Shown here: positions 45,450-56,400 of the stretch, piece after piece | Layout: each line of letters opens with the position of its first letter | Position numbering within the stretch: the stretch's first letter is position 1 | Program-made: the position numbers and the translations under genes | The notes under the pieces: generated by a model | Told to the model about the DNA's origin: nothing | Databases searched by the model: none | What the model saw: the letters and a program-made list of their open reading frames with translations, nothing else | Assembly (NCBI RefSeq): GCF_006542425.1 | Contig: NZ_VFID01000003.1 | Span: 124,001 to 188,000, forward strand | Direction: 5' to 3' | DNA from: Pseudoxanthomonas sp. z9 | Lineage (GTDB): Bacteria > Pseudomonadota > Gammaproteobacteria > Xanthomonadales > Xanthomonadaceae | Length of the DNA: 64,000 nucleotides

Positions 45450-46360
45450 GCCGGCGGTTCCTCGCGGGGGTGATGGCCCTGCCCTGCGCGCCATCCGGAG
45501 ACGAAGTCCTTCAGTTCGGGATCCCCGCCCCTGGGCAGCACGATGCGCAGGCGGACGTACTCGTCGCCGCGCCCGCCGCCCCGGCGCGGCATGCCGTGGC
45601 CCTTCACCCGCAGCCGGCTGCTGCCATCGAAACCCGGCGGCACGGTCAGGTCCACGTGTCCGGTGGGCGTGGGCACGCGAATCGGTCCACCCAACACCGC
45701 TTCGCGCAGCGAGATGGGCACTTCCAGTCCCAGATCCTCGCCGTCCTGGCTGAAACGGGGATCCGGCATCACGTCCAGTTCGATCAGCGCGTCGCCCGCT
45801 TGGCCCTGCTCGCCGCCGGGCGCGCCCTTGCCGCGCAGCCGCAGGGTCTGCCCCGGAACGATCCCGGCCGGTACGGTGACGTCCAGGGTGTCTCCGGTGG
45901 GCAGCGTCAGCCGGGTGCGGGTGCCGTTGATGGCGTCGGCCAGACTGATCGGCAGGCGGTAATGCATGTCCTGTCCGCGCCGGAACGCCCGGGCCTGCGC
46001 ACTGCGCCGCAGCAGTTCGGCGAACGGGTCATCGCCTTCGGCGAAATCCGCGTAGCCGGCATGGTCGGTGTCCTCGCCATAGGCATGGCCGTGATCGGCG
46101 CCGGCATAGTCGCGGTAGTAGCGATGCTGCGGTCGTTCCGCGCCTGTTTCGTCAATCTCGCCGGCGTCGTAGCGCCTGCGCTGCTCCACGTCCCCGAGCA
46201 GGCGATAGGCGACGGCGACGTCCTTGAAACGCTCCTCGGCCGCCTTGTCGCCGGGGTTGAGGTCCGGGTGCAGCTTGCGCGCCAGGCGCCGGTAGGCCTT
46301 CTTGATGTCCTCGGCCGAAGCGCTCGCCGGGACACCCAGGGTCTCGTAGGGATTGCTCAC
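45446..46360 (-). CDS. cbpA: Curved DNA-binding protein CbpA (DnaJ-like co-chaperone)
   Basis: 304 residues. N-terminal J-domain with HPDLNPGD, no zinc fingers, then the C-terminal substrate-binding domains ([39 protein letters not shown]). An inserted His/Asp/Tyr-rich segment (about residues 75-105) is unusual in length. It starts with GTG at 46360, which overlaps the stop of the molybdopterin oxidoreductase (GTGA). DnaK co-chaperone that also binds curved DNA. Confidence 0.93.
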   Translation of the reverse strand: MSNPYETLGVPASASAEDIKKAYRRLARKLHPDLNPGDKAAEERFKDVAVAYRLLGDVEQRRRYDAGEIDETGAERPQHRYYRDYAGADHGHAYGEDTDHAGYADFAEGDDPFAELLRRSAQARAFRRGQDMHYRLPISLADAINGTRTRLTLPTGDTLDVTVPAGIVPGQTLRLRGKGAPGGEQGQAGDALIELDVMPDPRFSQDGEDLGLEVPISLREAVLGGPIRVPTPTGHVDLTVPPGFDGSSRLRVKGHGMPRRGGGRGDEYVRLRIVLPRGGDPELKDFVSGWRAGQGHHPREEPPA

Positions 46361-48663
46361 GCGCCGCCCCCCGCTTGCGCCGCCGCCGGCGCATCCATCG
46401 CGATCACGCGCACCGGTATCGACTTGGCCGCCGGGGTACCGCTGATGCGGTCGTGATAATCCAGCGGCAGCAACGGATTCAGTTCCGGGTAGTAGCCGGC
46501 CACCGCGCCACGCGGCATCGGATAGTCGAGCACGGTCAGTCCTTCGACACGGCGCTGCCGGCCATCGGTGCTGATGGTTTCCAGGGCAATCTGCTGTTCC
46601 GGTCGCAGCCCGCGTTCGCGGCGGTCCTCCTCATTCATGAACAGCACCATGCGATCGTTGTACACGCCGCGATAGCGATCGTTGTAGCTGTAGATGGTGG
46701 TATTGAACTGATCGTGCGAACGCACGGTGGCCAATCGCAGCATCGACGGATCGTCGACCGGATCATTCACTTCCAGCCCCGGCAGCGGCAGGAAGTTGGC
46801 CTTGCCATTGGGCGTGAGCCAGACCCGCCGGCGTGGCGCGACATCCAGATGGAAGCCCTTCGGGTCGCGGATTCGTTCGACAAAGCCGGCATACAACGCC
46901 GGGTAGACATCGGCGATGCGTGCGCGGACGAGATCGTAATCCATCGCGTAGTCGGCCCACGGAAGCCGGCTGTCCGGCAGCGTCGCCATCGCCATCCGGC
47001 AGACGATCTCCACCTCCGGCAACAGTTGCGGACTGGCCGGTTCCAGCACCCCGCGCGAGGCGGTGACGTTGGACATCGAGTCCTCGATGGTGACGAACTG
47101 CTCGCCGGCGGCGGTCCGGATGCGTTCCGAGCGCGCGACCACCGGCAGGATCAGCGCCTCCCTGCCGTGCACCAGATGGCCCCGGTTCAACTTGGTGGTG
47201 ATGCCCACGGTAAGGTCGAGCTTGCGCATGGCCGCATACGCCTGTTCGGTGTCGGGCACGGCGCGCACGAAGTTGCCGCCCAGGCCGATGAACACCTTGG
47301 CGGTGCCGTCCATCATCGCGGCGATGGATTCGACGGTGTGATGGCCATGCGCGCGCGGCGGCTCGAAGCCGAACACCTCGCGTACCCGGTCCAGATACGC
47401 CACCGACGGCTTCTCGTCGATGCCCACCGTGCGATCGCCCTGCACGTTGGAGTGGCCGCGAATCGGCGAAATCCCCGCGCCGGACCTACCGAAATTGCCG
47501 CGCAGGAACAGCAGGTTGGCAACCTGCTGGACCAGCCGCGATCCCTGCTGATGCTGGGTGAGTCCCATCCCGTAGCAGATGATGGTGGCGCGGGAGCGGA
47601 TGTAGATTTCCGCACAGCGGCGAATCTGTTCTTCCGCCACCCCGGACACGCGCACGATGTCCGCCCAGTCCAGGGACAGGATTTCATCGCGGACCACCTC
47701 CAGGCCCGTCGTGTGCTCGCGCAGGAACTCGTGATCCAGCACCGGTTCGCCCGCCGCCTCGCGTTCGAACAGCACCTTCATCATGCCCTTGAGCAGCGCC
47801 AGGTCGCCGCCGATTCGGACATGCACGAACTCGCTGGAGATCTCCGTCGATCCGAATGTCGCCATCTGCACCACATCCTGCGGTTCGGTGAACCGGATCA
47901 GGGCGCGCTCGGGCATCGGGTTGACCGCGACGATGGGAATGCCGCGTTTCCGCGCCTCGACCAGATGGGTCATCATCCGCGGCGAGTTGGTGCCGGTGTT
48001 CTGGCCGATCACGAAGATCGCCTCGGCGTGCTCGAAATCCTCCAGCACCACCGTGCCCTTGCCCACCCCGATGGCCGGCGGCAGGCCGCGGCTGGTCGGC
48101 TCGTGGCACATGTTGGAACAGTCGGGAAAATTGTTGGTGCCGAACTGGCGGACGAAGATCGCGTACAGGAACGCCGCCTCGTTCGGCGTGCGTCCTGACG
48201 TGTAGAACTCGGCCTCGTGCGGGCTCTTCAGACCCCGCAGATGGCGCCCGATGATCCCGAAGGCGGTGTCCCAGTCGCAGGGTACGTAGTGATCGGTGGC
48301 GGCGTCGTAGCGCATGGGCTCGGTCAGCCGGCCCTGCATCTCCAGCCAGTAGTCCGACTGTTCCATCAATTCGGACACGCTGTGCCGGGCGAAGAACTCG
48401 CGGGTCACGCGCGCCTGGGTGGCCTCGAAGGCCAGCGCCTTCACGCCGTTCTCGCAGAACTCCAGCTTCCTGGTGCAGTCGGCGTCCGGAAACGCGCAAC
48501 TCGGGCACTTGAAGCCGCCGGGCTGGTTCATCGCCAGCAGCGCGCGCGAGCCCTTGGTGACCACGCTCTGTTCCAGCAGCACCTTGGCGGTGGCGGCGGC
48601 CGCGCCCCACCCGCCCGCCGGCTGGTGGTAGGGCTTGTAGCGGGGAGGTTTCTGCGCGCTCAT
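46357..48663 (-). CDS. FdhF/YdeP-family molybdopterin oxidoreductase
   Basis: 768 residues. Member of the formate-dehydrogenase-like molybdopterin enzymes of the YdeP type. An N-terminal Cys cluster ([20 protein letters not shown]) is followed by the molybdopterin domain; the likely metal-ligand Cys is in [18 protein letters not shown]. Further conserved parts are [20 protein letters not shown] and [11 protein letters not shown]. coli YdeP takes part in acid resistance; the substrate here is unknown. The start at 48663 is followed by [20 protein letters not shown]. FdhD, a sulfurtransferase for this enzyme class, is divergent at 48840. Confidence 0.92.
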   Translation of the reverse strand: MSAQKPPRYKPYHQPAGGWGAAAATAKVLLEQSVVTKGSRALLAMNQPGGFKCPSCAFPDADCTRKLEFCENGVKALAFEATQARVTREFFARHSVSELMEQSDYWLEMQGRLTEPMRYDAATDHYVPCDWDTAFGIIGRHLRGLKSPHEAEFYTSGRTPNEAAFLYAIFVRQFGTNNFPDCSNMCHEPTSRGLPPAIGVGKGTVVLEDFEHAEAIFVIGQNTGTNSPRMMTHLVEARKRGIPIVAVNPMPERALIRFTEPQDVVQMATFGSTEISSEFVHVRIGGDLALLKGMMKVLFEREAAGEPVLDHEFLREHTTGLEVVRDEILSLDWADIVRVSGVAEEQIRRCAEIYIRSRATIICYGMGLTQHQQGSRLVQQVANLLFLRGNFGRSGAGISPIRGHSNVQGDRTVGIDEKPSVAYLDRVREVFGFEPPRAHGHHTVESIAAMMDGTAKVFIGLGGNFVRAVPDTEQAYAAMRKLDLTVGITTKLNRGHLVHGREALILPVVARSERIRTAAGEQFVTIEDSMSNVTASRGVLEPASPQLLPEVEIVCRMAMATLPDSRLPWADYAMDYDLVRARIADVYPALYAGFVERIRDPKGFHLDVAPRRRVWLTPNGKANFLPLPGLEVNDPVDDPSMLRLATVRSHDQFNTTIYSYNDRYRGVYNDRMVLFMNEEDRRERGLRPEQQIALETISTDGRQRRVEGLTVLDYPMPRGAVAGYYPELNPLLPLDYHDRISGTPAAKSIPVRVIAMDAPAAAQAGGGA

Positions 48664-48839
48664 GACCGGATACCTCCGCATGCGAACCGTCGCGGCCAGT
48701 TAAGCACTTTACGCCGCCGCGCTCCACCTCGCCGCGATGAAACGGATGAGCTACGCTGCGACGGTTCGTCCGCGGCCGGTTGTTCCATCCGGTGGCCGGC
48801 GAGCGACACGGAATTGCCAGCCAGCGGAAATGACACGCC

Positions 48840-49679
48840 ATGCCTGAACGCGGTGACGCCCCGCCTTCCATCACCGCCGGGTGGGTGGATCGGCATGTCC
48901 TGCGTCGCCAGGGCGAAGCCACCGAGGCGGTGGTGGACCGGCTCGCCGAGGAAATACCGGTGGCCATGCGCTACAACGGCCGGCCGTTCGCGGTGATGAT
49001 GGCTTCGCCCTGCGATCTGGAGGATTTCGCCTTGGGTTTCTCGCTGAGCGAGGGCCTCGTCACCGCACCCGGACAACTGCTGGGCGTTCGCACGCATTGG
49101 CAACTGGAAGGCATCGAACTGGCGATGACCGTCGCCGGCGACGCGCCCGCCGCGGGTCTGAACGAAGATGACGCGCGCTGGCTGCCCGGCCGCGGCGGCT
49201 GCGGCCTGTGCGGAACGCGCCAGTTGGAGGACGTGGTGCGTCCGGCGGCCCCGGTCACGGACACGCCACGCTTCACCGTCGAGGCGTTGCGACGGGCGCT
49301 GGCGGCGCTCGACGCGCACCAGCCCATGAACGCCGCCACCGGTTCCACCCACGCCGCCGCCTGGGCCGATGCCACGGGCGACATCCTGCGGGTGCGTGAG
49401 GATGTCGGCCGGCACAATGCGCTGGACAAGCTGATTGGCGCGATGACCCGCGCCGGCGATGATCCGGCGGCCGGCATGCTGGTGATCTCCAGCCGCGCCA
49501 GCTACGAGATGGTGACCAAGGCCGCCCGCGCCGGCATCGGCTTCGTCGCCGCGGTGTCGGCGCCCACGGCGTTGGCGATCGAACTGGCACGCGGCGCCAA
49601 CGTCTGCCTGATCGGTTTCGCACGCGGCGACGGCTGCAATCTCTACACCTTTCCCGAACGCCTCGCGGCTTCGCCGTGA
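48840..49679 (+). CDS. fdhD: Formate dehydrogenase accessory sulfurtransferase FdhD
   Basis: 279 residues. Transfers sulfur to the molybdenum cofactor of formate dehydrogenase-type enzymes. The catalytic Cys pair is in GRGGCGLCGTRQLED (CxxC), and the GDP/substrate-binding domain shows REDVGRHNALDKLIG. The partner oxidoreductase is divergent at 46357-48663, sharing a 176-bp gap. The ATG at 48840 is chosen. Followed by the peroxidase gene after 31 nt, probably co-transcribed. Confidence 0.96.
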   Translation: MPERGDAPPSITAGWVDRHVLRRQGEATEAVVDRLAEEIPVAMRYNGRPFAVMMASPCDLEDFALGFSLSEGLVTAPGQLLGVRTHWQLEGIELAMTVAGDAPAAGLNEDDARWLPGRGGCGLCGTRQLEDVVRPAAPVTDTPRFTVEALRRALAALDAHQPMNAATGSTHAAAWADATGDILRVREDVGRHNALDKLIGAMTRAGDDPAAGMLVISSRASYEMVTKAARAGIGFVAAVSAPTALAIELARGANVCLIGFARGDGCNLYTFPERLAASP

Positions 49680-49710
49680 GCCTGTTCCTTCCCTTTCCGC
49701 AGGAGATGTC

Positions 49711-50646
49711 GTGCAACCCATCCTGGCCCAGCCCGTCACCGCGCCGCTGACTCGCGCCGCGATTTTCCTGGTCGTCACCCTGGCGCGCGGAGACACGCCG
49801 ACGCAGGCCTGCCGTGCCCTGTGCGCCGGTCTGGCCGGGCTGGTACGCGCCATCGGCTCGCGCGTGCCCGATGCGGCGCTGTCGTGTGTGCTGGGAATCG
49901 GCTCGGACGCCTGGGACGGACTGTTCGGCGCGCCGCGTCCGCGCGAACTGCATCCGTTCCGCGAGATCAACGGCCGGCACCACGCCGTCGCCACGCCCGG
50001 CGATCTGCTGTTCCACATCCGCGCCGCCCGCCAGGATCTGTGTTTCGAACTGGCCACCCACATCATGCAGCGACTGGGCGAAACGGTGACCGGCGCGGAC
50101 GAAGTCCATGGCTTCACCTACTTCGACAACCGGGATCTGATCGGCTTCGTCGACGGCACCGAGAATCCGGTCGGCCAGGCGGCGCTGGATGCCACCCTGG
50201 TCGGCGCCGAGGATCCCGTCTTCGCCGGCGGCAGCTATGTCATCGTGCAGAAGTACCTGCATGACCTGCGCGGCTGGAACGCGGTGCCCGAAGCCGAGCA
50301 GGAAAAAATCGTCGGCCGCAGCAAGCAGTCGAACATCGAACTGGACGACGCGACCAAGCCCAGCTACGCCCACAACGCGCTGACCTCGCTGGTCGAGGAT
50401 GGCCGCGAACTGGAAATCCTGCGCGACAACATGTCCTTCGGCGACGCCGCCAAGGGCGAATTCGGCACCTACTTCATCGGCTACGCCTGCTCGCCTTCAC
50501 GCATCGAGAAGATGCTGGAGAACATGTTCATCGGCAATCCGCCCGGCAACTACGACCGCCTGCTGGATTTCAGCACCGCGGTGACGGGCTCGCTGTTCTT
50601 CGTTCCGTCGGCGCAATTCCTGGAGGCAGCGGCGGGTGCGGAGTGA
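49711..50646 (+). CDS. Dyp-type peroxidase
   Basis: 311 residues. The haem-binding/catalytic GFVDGTENP motif is present near residue 147, along with the C-terminal Dyp region (YFIGYACSPSRIEKMLENMF). No Tat or Sec signal is visible, so it is probably cytosolic. It has no obvious encapsulin-targeting tail, and no encapsulin gene is nearby. The start is GTG at 49711 with AGGAG 5 nt upstream. It follows fdhD by 31 nt; co-expression with a molybdoenzyme is an inference. Confidence 0.93.
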   Translation: MQPILAQPVTAPLTRAAIFLVVTLARGDTPTQACRALCAGLAGLVRAIGSRVPDAALSCVLGIGSDAWDGLFGAPRPRELHPFREINGRHHAVATPGDLLFHIRAARQDLCFELATHIMQRLGETVTGADEVHGFTYFDNRDLIGFVDGTENPVGQAALDATLVGAEDPVFAGGSYVIVQKYLHDLRGWNAVPEAEQEKIVGRSKQSNIELDDATKPSYAHNALTSLVEDGRELEILRDNMSFGDAAKGEFGTYFIGYACSPSRIEKMLENMFIGNPPGNYDRLLDFSTAVTGSLFFVPSAQFLEAAAGAE

Positions 50647-50662
50647 GCGCGGGACGCCCCCC

Positions 50663-51061
50663 TCACCCGTATCCGCAATCCTCGGTCCCCGTCCTCGGCG
50701 TCACGCACAGCATCCGTCCCGGCGACAGCACCTGCAGGCGATGCCAGGTGTCTTTCGGTATGACGCAGCCCCCGGGCGCGACCACGCTGGCCGTGGTTTC
50801 TTCCCCGTCTTCCGGGGCCAGCGTCACCACGATCCCGCCTTCCAGCACGTAGAGGATCTTGTCGCCCCCGGGATGGCGTTCCCAGAACCGTGCGTCCACC
50901 GATGGACCATCGACGATATCGACCAGCGCCACCACCCATTCGGATGTCGCCTCGCTCAGTTTGGCCAGCGGAATATCGGACGCGCGGCGGGCATCGTCGA
51001 AACCGACCACGCGTTCCTGTGGGTCAAACGTCAGCATGGTTTGTGCGCCTGATGAAAGCAT
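50663..51061 (-). CDS. Cupin-domain protein
   Basis: 132 residues. Double-stranded beta-helix with cupin motifs (KILYVLEGGIVVTLAPEDGE; PGGCVIPKDTWHRLQVLSPG). A second start 24 nt downstream (51037, MLTFDPQERV) is possible. It is divergent from a TetR regulator, with a 54-bp gap. Function is unknown; cupins with this form are often regulatory or enzymes with a metal. Antibiotic or stress responses are not suggested by sequence. Confidence 0.83.
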   Translation of the reverse strand: MLSSGAQTMLTFDPQERVVGFDDARRASDIPLAKLSEATSEWVVALVDIVDGPSVDARFWERHPGGDKILYVLEGGIVVTLAPEDGEETTASVVAPGGCVIPKDTWHRLQVLSPGRMLCVTPRTGTEDCGYG

Positions 51062-51115
51062 GCATAGAATGTGAGTGATAGCTCGCCTTGTCTACTCGCT
51101 TTCCCGTCAACCGCC

Positions 51116-51745
51116 ATGGCCCGCAAACCCGCGACGAAACCCCGCAAGACCGCTACCCAGGAGCGTTCCCGCGCCACCGTGGACGCACTGCTGGAAGCCA
51201 CCGCTCGCATTCTGGTCAAGGAAGGCTACGACCGCGCCAGCACCAATCGCATCGCCCAGGCCGCCGGAGTGAGCATCGGTTCGCTGTACCAGTACTACCC
51301 GAGCAAGGAAGCGCTGGTCGCAGGCGTGATCGGCCAGCACATGCAGGAGATGATGCAGCGCATCCGCGACGCATTGGCCCGGGTGGCGCAGGAACCATTG
51401 GATCTGGCCACCCGCGAACTGGTGCGGGTGATGGTCGATGCACACCGCATCAACCCCCGCCTGCACCGGGTGCTGGTTGAGCAGACTCCCCGGGTGGGAC
51501 TGCTGGAGAACATCGAGGCCATCGATCGCGAGGTCTACGCGCTCATCCGCCTGTACCTGGAAAGCCACCGGCAGGAACTGCGCGTGCAGGATCTGGACAC
51601 GGCAACCTTCATCGCCGTGTCCACCGTGGAAGCACTGACCCACGCCGCGGTGGTGCTGCGCCCGGAGATGGTGTCCGGCGATCGCGCGGACGCCTACATC
51701 GACGAGGTCACCGCCCTGCTGGTGCGCTACCTGCGCAAGGCCTGA
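51116..51745 (+). CDS. TetR-family transcriptional regulator
   Basis: 209 residues, start at 51116 (MARKPATKPRKTATQERSRA). The HTH region is clear: VDALLEATARILVKEGYDRA, then TNRIAQAAGVSIGSLYQYYP. The ligand-binding C-terminal domain follows, of the AefR-like type. Divergent from the cupin gene; a regulator of that gene is the simplest inference. No distinct operator palindrome was identified in the 54-bp gap. Confidence 0.92.
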   Translation: MARKPATKPRKTATQERSRATVDALLEATARILVKEGYDRASTNRIAQAAGVSIGSLYQYYPSKEALVAGVIGQHMQEMMQRIRDALARVAQEPLDLATRELVRVMVDAHRINPRLHRVLVEQTPRVGLLENIEAIDREVYALIRLYLESHRQELRVQDLDTATFIAVSTVEALTHAAVVLRPEMVSGDRADAYIDEVTALLVRYLRKA

Positions 51746-51748
51746 GCC

Positions 51749-52285
51749 TCATCCCCGCCGCGCCGGCAGGACGCGCGGGTTGCGCAGGATGGCGGCCGAA
51801 ATCAGCGAGACCAACACGCCGACCGGGAAGATTTCAATGAACGTCATCGGCAGCCGGAACAGCGGATTGGCGTACTGCGCCTTGAACGTCTCCATGTCGG
51901 CCGCCAGCCTGGCCAGCGCTTCGGGACTGGCGCCCTTGGCCTTCTGCGCCTCGATCATCGCCTTGGCATAGGTGTCGGCGAAGTCCAGGCCGCTGATCGC
52001 CAGCGCCGCCTCCCAGGACAGCATGTAGATCAGGCTGGCGATGAAGCTCACGCCCAGGCCCAGGCCAAATGCCGGCCAGAACCGGATCACCCCGCCCAGT
52101 TCGCGATCCCGATGGCGCTTGATGGCCAGGAACACCAGGCTCAGCGCGACCAGCATGGTCAGGTAACCGATCGCCATGCTGTAGCCGGACGGGATGGCGT
52201 CCTGCACGGTCAGCACGATGAGGGACAGGACGCCGCCGGCAATCAGGCCGGCGAGCAGGCCGTAGGACAGGATTCTGCGCAGCAT
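51749..52285 (-). CDS. DUF4199 family membrane protein
   Basis: 178 residues with four membrane segments (GLLAGLIAGGVLSLIVLTVQ; SMAIGYLTMLVALSLVFLAI; FGLGLGVSFIASLIYMLSWE; EIFPVGVLVSLISAAIL). The layout matches DUF4199 members. Function is unknown. It lies 3 nt past the TetR stop on the opposite strand. Confidence 0.8.
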   Translation of the reverse strand: MLRRILSYGLLAGLIAGGVLSLIVLTVQDAIPSGYSMAIGYLTMLVALSLVFLAIKRHRDRELGGVIRFWPAFGLGLGVSFIASLIYMLSWEAALAISGLDFADTYAKAMIEAQKAKGASPEALARLAADMETFKAQYANPLFRLPMTFIEIFPVGVLVSLISAAILRNPRVLPARRG

Positions 52286-52404
52286 GGAACACCTCTCGGG
52301 TCGGGAATGGCGGCGTCATTGGGCGGCCCGGCCCGGCGTGCGGCAATCGGCCAAACGGGTGATTCGGCCCGTTTCCGCCCAAGGATGGCATGCGATCCGC
52401 CTGT

Positions 52405-52854
52405 TCAGGGAACCAGCCCCAGCTCGCGCGCCCGTCGCACCGCCTCGGTGCGACGGCGCGCGCCCAGCTTCTCGTACAGCCGGGCCACGTGGGTCTTCAC
52501 CGTGCTGGGCGCGATGTGCAGCTCGCGGGCGATTTCCTTGTTGGAGCGTCCCGCCGCCAGTTCCAGCAGCACCGCCCGTTCGCGATCGCTGATGCCCAGG
52601 CTGTCCTGCGCCCGCGGGTTGCCGTCGAAGGCCGGCGGGCGATGGCGTGCTGCGAACAGGCGGGCGCCGACGAACACCCCCAGCGCGAGGAAGGCCAGCG
52701 CGACCAGGCCGATGTAGAAGTCATCCCAGTGGGTGCGCGCCAGCCGCTGGTAATCCAGCCATTGCAGGCCGAGCGCCGCCAGCGCCAGCGCCGCGCCATA
52801 CACGGCGGTCCGCTTCCAGTTTCGGGATGGCATCCGGACATGGCGGCGGCTCAT
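52405..52854 (-). CDS. LuxR-type HTH membrane protein
   Basis: 149 residues. Two membrane segments (AVYGAALALAALGLQWL; IGLVALAFLALGVFVGARLF) then a C-terminal GerE/LuxR HTH (GISDRERAVLLELAAGRSNK, then ELHIAPSTVKTHVARLYEKL). A membrane-anchored regulator. A start at 52833 (MPSRNWKRTAVYG) is an alternative. It follows the alkB stop by 50 nt and is read in the same direction. The 119-bp gap to the DUF4199 gene shows no gene. Confidence 0.85.
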   Translation of the reverse strand: MSRRHVRMPSRNWKRTAVYGAALALAALGLQWLDYQRLARTHWDDFYIGLVALAFLALGVFVGARLFAARHRPPAFDGNPRAQDSLGISDRERAVLLELAAGRSNKEIARELHIAPSTVKTHVARLYEKLGARRRTEAVRRARELGLVP

Positions 52855-52904
52855 GCCGGCGGATTGTCCGGCAATGCCGGTCCCGGCGAAAGGCGCCGCG
52901 GGAA

Positions 52905-53471
52905 CTAGGGCCGGACCCGGAACACCGCGCTGATGCGCGGCGCCTGTGGGCGGCGGGTCTTGGGAATGCCGTGTTCGTGGGTGAGCTGGGAGGCGTGGCT
53001 CATGCTGAGCAGGCTACCCGGCAACAGATCGATGGCGATGGCCTTGTGCCCCTCGCCCTTGCGCTTGATCAGCATGCGGCGCGGCGCGCCGAGCGAGACC
53101 AGAGTGATCGGATGGCCTTCGCGCAGGATGTGCAGCTTGTCGCTGTGCATGGCGACGCTGTCGTGACCGTCGCGGTAGAGGTTCATGCCCACCCGGCTGT
53201 AGGGCGCGGGCACCACCGCCTGCACCCGCGCCAGCATCTCGGCCAGCGGCAGCTCCGCGGGCAAGGCGTCGAGATCATAGCTGGCGAGCAGGCGCGGCAC
53301 GTCCACCACCTTCTCGTACATGGGCCGTTGCAGGTGGGTCCAGTTGGCGCCCGCCTGCAGGGCCTGGAACCACCGCCACGCCCTTGCCTCGTCGATGAAA
53401 TCCGGCCAGTAGCGGATGCCGCCCTGGGCGTCGTCGACCAGTTGCTGCATGGGCGTGGCGAACAGATCCAT
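52905..53471 (-). CDS. alkB: Alpha-ketoglutarate-dependent dioxygenase AlkB
   Basis: 188 residues. Direct reversal of N-alkyl base lesions (1meA, 3meC) using Fe(II) and 2-oxoglutarate. The HxD facial triad part is in MHSDKLHILREG, the second His is in THEHGIPKT, and the 2-oxoglutarate-binding Arg segment is in RISAVFRVRP. It starts 1 nt after the dnaE2 stop, so it is very probably part of the SOS mutasome transcript. Confidence 0.9.
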   Translation of the reverse strand: MDLFATPMQQLVDDAQGGIRYWPDFIDEARAWRWFQALQAGANWTHLQRPMYEKVVDVPRLLASYDLDALPAELPLAEMLARVQAVVPAPYSRVGMNLYRDGHDSVAMHSDKLHILREGHPITLVSLGAPRRMLIKRKGEGHKAIAIDLLPGSLLSMSHASQLTHEHGIPKTRRPQAPRISAVFRVRP

Positions 53472-53472
53472 C

Positions 53473-56400
53473 TCAGTGGAAATCCCGCGAGGGGGTGACC
53501 AGATCGCCCAGCCAGTCGCTCATGTCGCGCAACTGGGCGGCGATGAGGTGCTGCACGCCGTCCACGTGCTCCCAGCGTCCGCGCACCGACAGCAGGCGCG
53601 CGCCCAGCAGGGCCTTGCGCTGGCGCGCGGCCAGGTGCGGCCAGACCACCACGTTGACCACGCCATGCTCGTCTTCCAGGGTCACGAAGATGACGCCGCT
53701 GGCGGTGCCCGGCCGCTGGCGCTGGGTGACGATGCCGGCGGCATGCACGCCGCGGCCATGCGGCATGTCCTGCAACTGGCGTGAATCCAGTACGCGCTCG
53801 TCCTGCAACCGCGGGCGCAGCAGCGCCAGCGGATGCGTGCGCAAGGTCAATCCCAGCGCGCGATAATCCGACAGCACATCCTCGCCGGTGCGCGGCGCCG
53901 GCAGCACGATGGCGTCCTCGTCCGGACTGCCGGGCAGCAGTGGCCGCTGGCGCTCGATGCCGGCCACCGCCCAGCGCGCGGCATGGCGGTTTCCGGCCAG
54001 CGCTTCCAGCGCGCCGGCTTCGGCCAGCGCATGCCGGGCCTTTTCATCCAGCCGCGCGCGCAGGCACAGGTCGCGCACGTCGCGGAACGGTTGCCGCGCG
54101 CGGGCCGCGACGATCGCATTCGCCATCGCCTCCGACAACCCGCTGATCTGGCGCATGCCCAGCCGGATCGCCGGCTGGCCGGCGTCATCCTCGTCGCCCA
54201 CGCGGAAACGCCCGCCTTCCAGCGTGCAGTCCCAGTCGCTGTGCAGCACGTCGACCGGCCGCACCTCGACCGGCAGGCGCCCGCCCCGCCCGCGCCGCGC
54301 GTCCTGCACGATCTGGCTGGGCGAATAGAAACCCATCGGCTGCGCGTTGAGCAGCGCGCAGGTGAACGCGGCCGGCTCGTGCCGCTTCAGCCAGCTGCTG
54401 ATGTAGACCAGTTTGGCGAACGAGGCCGCATGGCTCTGCGGGAAGCCGTAGGAGCCGAAGCCCTTGATCTGTTCGAAGATCTGGTCGATGAATTCGGAGG
54501 AGTAGTTCTTGTCCTCCATCAGCTCGCGGATGCGCGCCCGGTGCGGCTCCATGTCGCCGCCGCGTCCCCACGCGGCCATCGAACGGCGCAACCCGTCGGC
54601 TTCGGCTTCCGTGTAGCCGGCGTGGATCACCAGTTCCATCACCTGTTCCTGGAACAGGGGAATACCCAGGGTGTTACCCAGGATTTTCTCGATGCCTTCG
54701 GAGGGATACACCACCGGGTCCTTGCCCTGCCGCCGCCGCAGGTAGGGATGCACCATGCCGCCCTGGATCGGGCCGGGGCGGACGATGGCCACTTCCACCA
54801 CCAGATCGTAGAAGTTCTTCGGCTTCAGTCTTGGCAGCATGCTCATCTGCGCGCGCGACTCGATCTGGAAAACGCCAACCGTGTCGGCGGCCTGGATGAG
54901 GTCGTAGGTTCCGGCGTCGTCGCCAGGTATCCGGGCCAGGTCAATGACGCGACCACGATGTTTCTCGATCAGCTTCACCGCCTTGTGGATGCAGGTCAGC
55001 ATGCCCAGCGCCAGGCAGTCGACCTTCAGCAGCTTCATGGTTTCCAGGTCGTCCTTGTCCCACTGGATGATGGTGCGGTCGTCCATGGCCGCGTTCTCCA
55101 CCGGCACCACCGTGGACAGGGGCGCGTCGCTGATCACGAAGCCACCGACATGCTGGGACAGATGGCGCGGATGCCCGCGCAACAACGCGGTCACCGCCAG
55201 CACCCGCGCGATCAGCGGATTGCCCGGATCGAAACCGGCCTCGCGCAGGCGCTGTTCCATCGGCGTTTCGCCGTTTCCCCAGCCGTAGCAGTCGGCCAGC
55301 AACGCAATCTGATCCGGCGGCAGGCCGAACGCCTTGGCGACATCGCGCACCGCGCTCTTGCCACGATAGCGGATCACGGTGGCGGCGATGGCGGCGCGCT
55401 CGCGGCCATACTTGTTGTAGACGTACTGGAGCACCTCCTCGCGCCGCGCATGCTCGAAGTCCACGTCGATGTCGGGTGGCTCGTTGCGGTTCTCCGACAG
55501 GAAGCGCGCCATCAGCAGGCGGGTCTCGTCGGGATTGACCACGGTGATGCCCAACGCGAAGCAGACCGCCGAATTGGCCGAGGAGCCGCGTCCCTGGCAG
55601 AGGATGTCCTGCGATTTGGCGAAACGGACAATGTCCTCGACGGTCAGGAAGAAGGCTTCATATTCCTTCTTGGCGATGAGCGCCAATTCGCCTTCGATCT
55701 GCCGTCTGACCTTGTCGGGCGTACCCTCCGGCCAGCGTTCGCGCATGCCACGCTCGGTCAGTTCGCGCAGCCAACTGGCCGGCGTATGGCCATCCGGCAC
55801 CAGCTCAGCCGGATAGCGATACTTCACATCCGTCTTCATATCGAAGACGCAGCGCCGCGCCAGTTGCACGGCCGCCTCCAGCAACGCAGCCGGATAGATG
55901 TTGCCCAGCGCGCGTCGCGTGCGCAGATGGCGTTCGCCGTTGCGGAACAGATGATCGCCGCATTCGGCCAGCGGCAGGCCATGACGGATCGCGGTCATGG
56001 TGTCCTGCAGGACGCGCCGGCGGCGTACGTCCATGTGCACGTCGCCGGCCGCCACCGGCGTCATGCCCTGCTCCACCGCCAATGCCAGCAGCTGTTGCAG
56101 GCGGGCATCGTCGTCCTCGTCGCGGTGCAGTTCCACCGCCAGGAAGGCGCGCTCGCCGAATACCCGTTGCAGCCACTTTCCCTGTTCCGGTTCCGGCGCG
56201 CGCGCCGGCAGCCACAGCGCGAACAGGCCGCACGCCCCTTCGGCCAGCACCGTTTCCACGTCCTGGCGGGTGAGCCGGTAGCGTCCCTTGGTGGTGGCGC
56301 GGCGGCCCACGGTGATCAGCCGGCACAACTGCGTGTAGCCGCGATGGTTTTCCACCAGCAGCACCAGCCGCAGACCGTCGAGCAACCGGAACTCGCTGCC

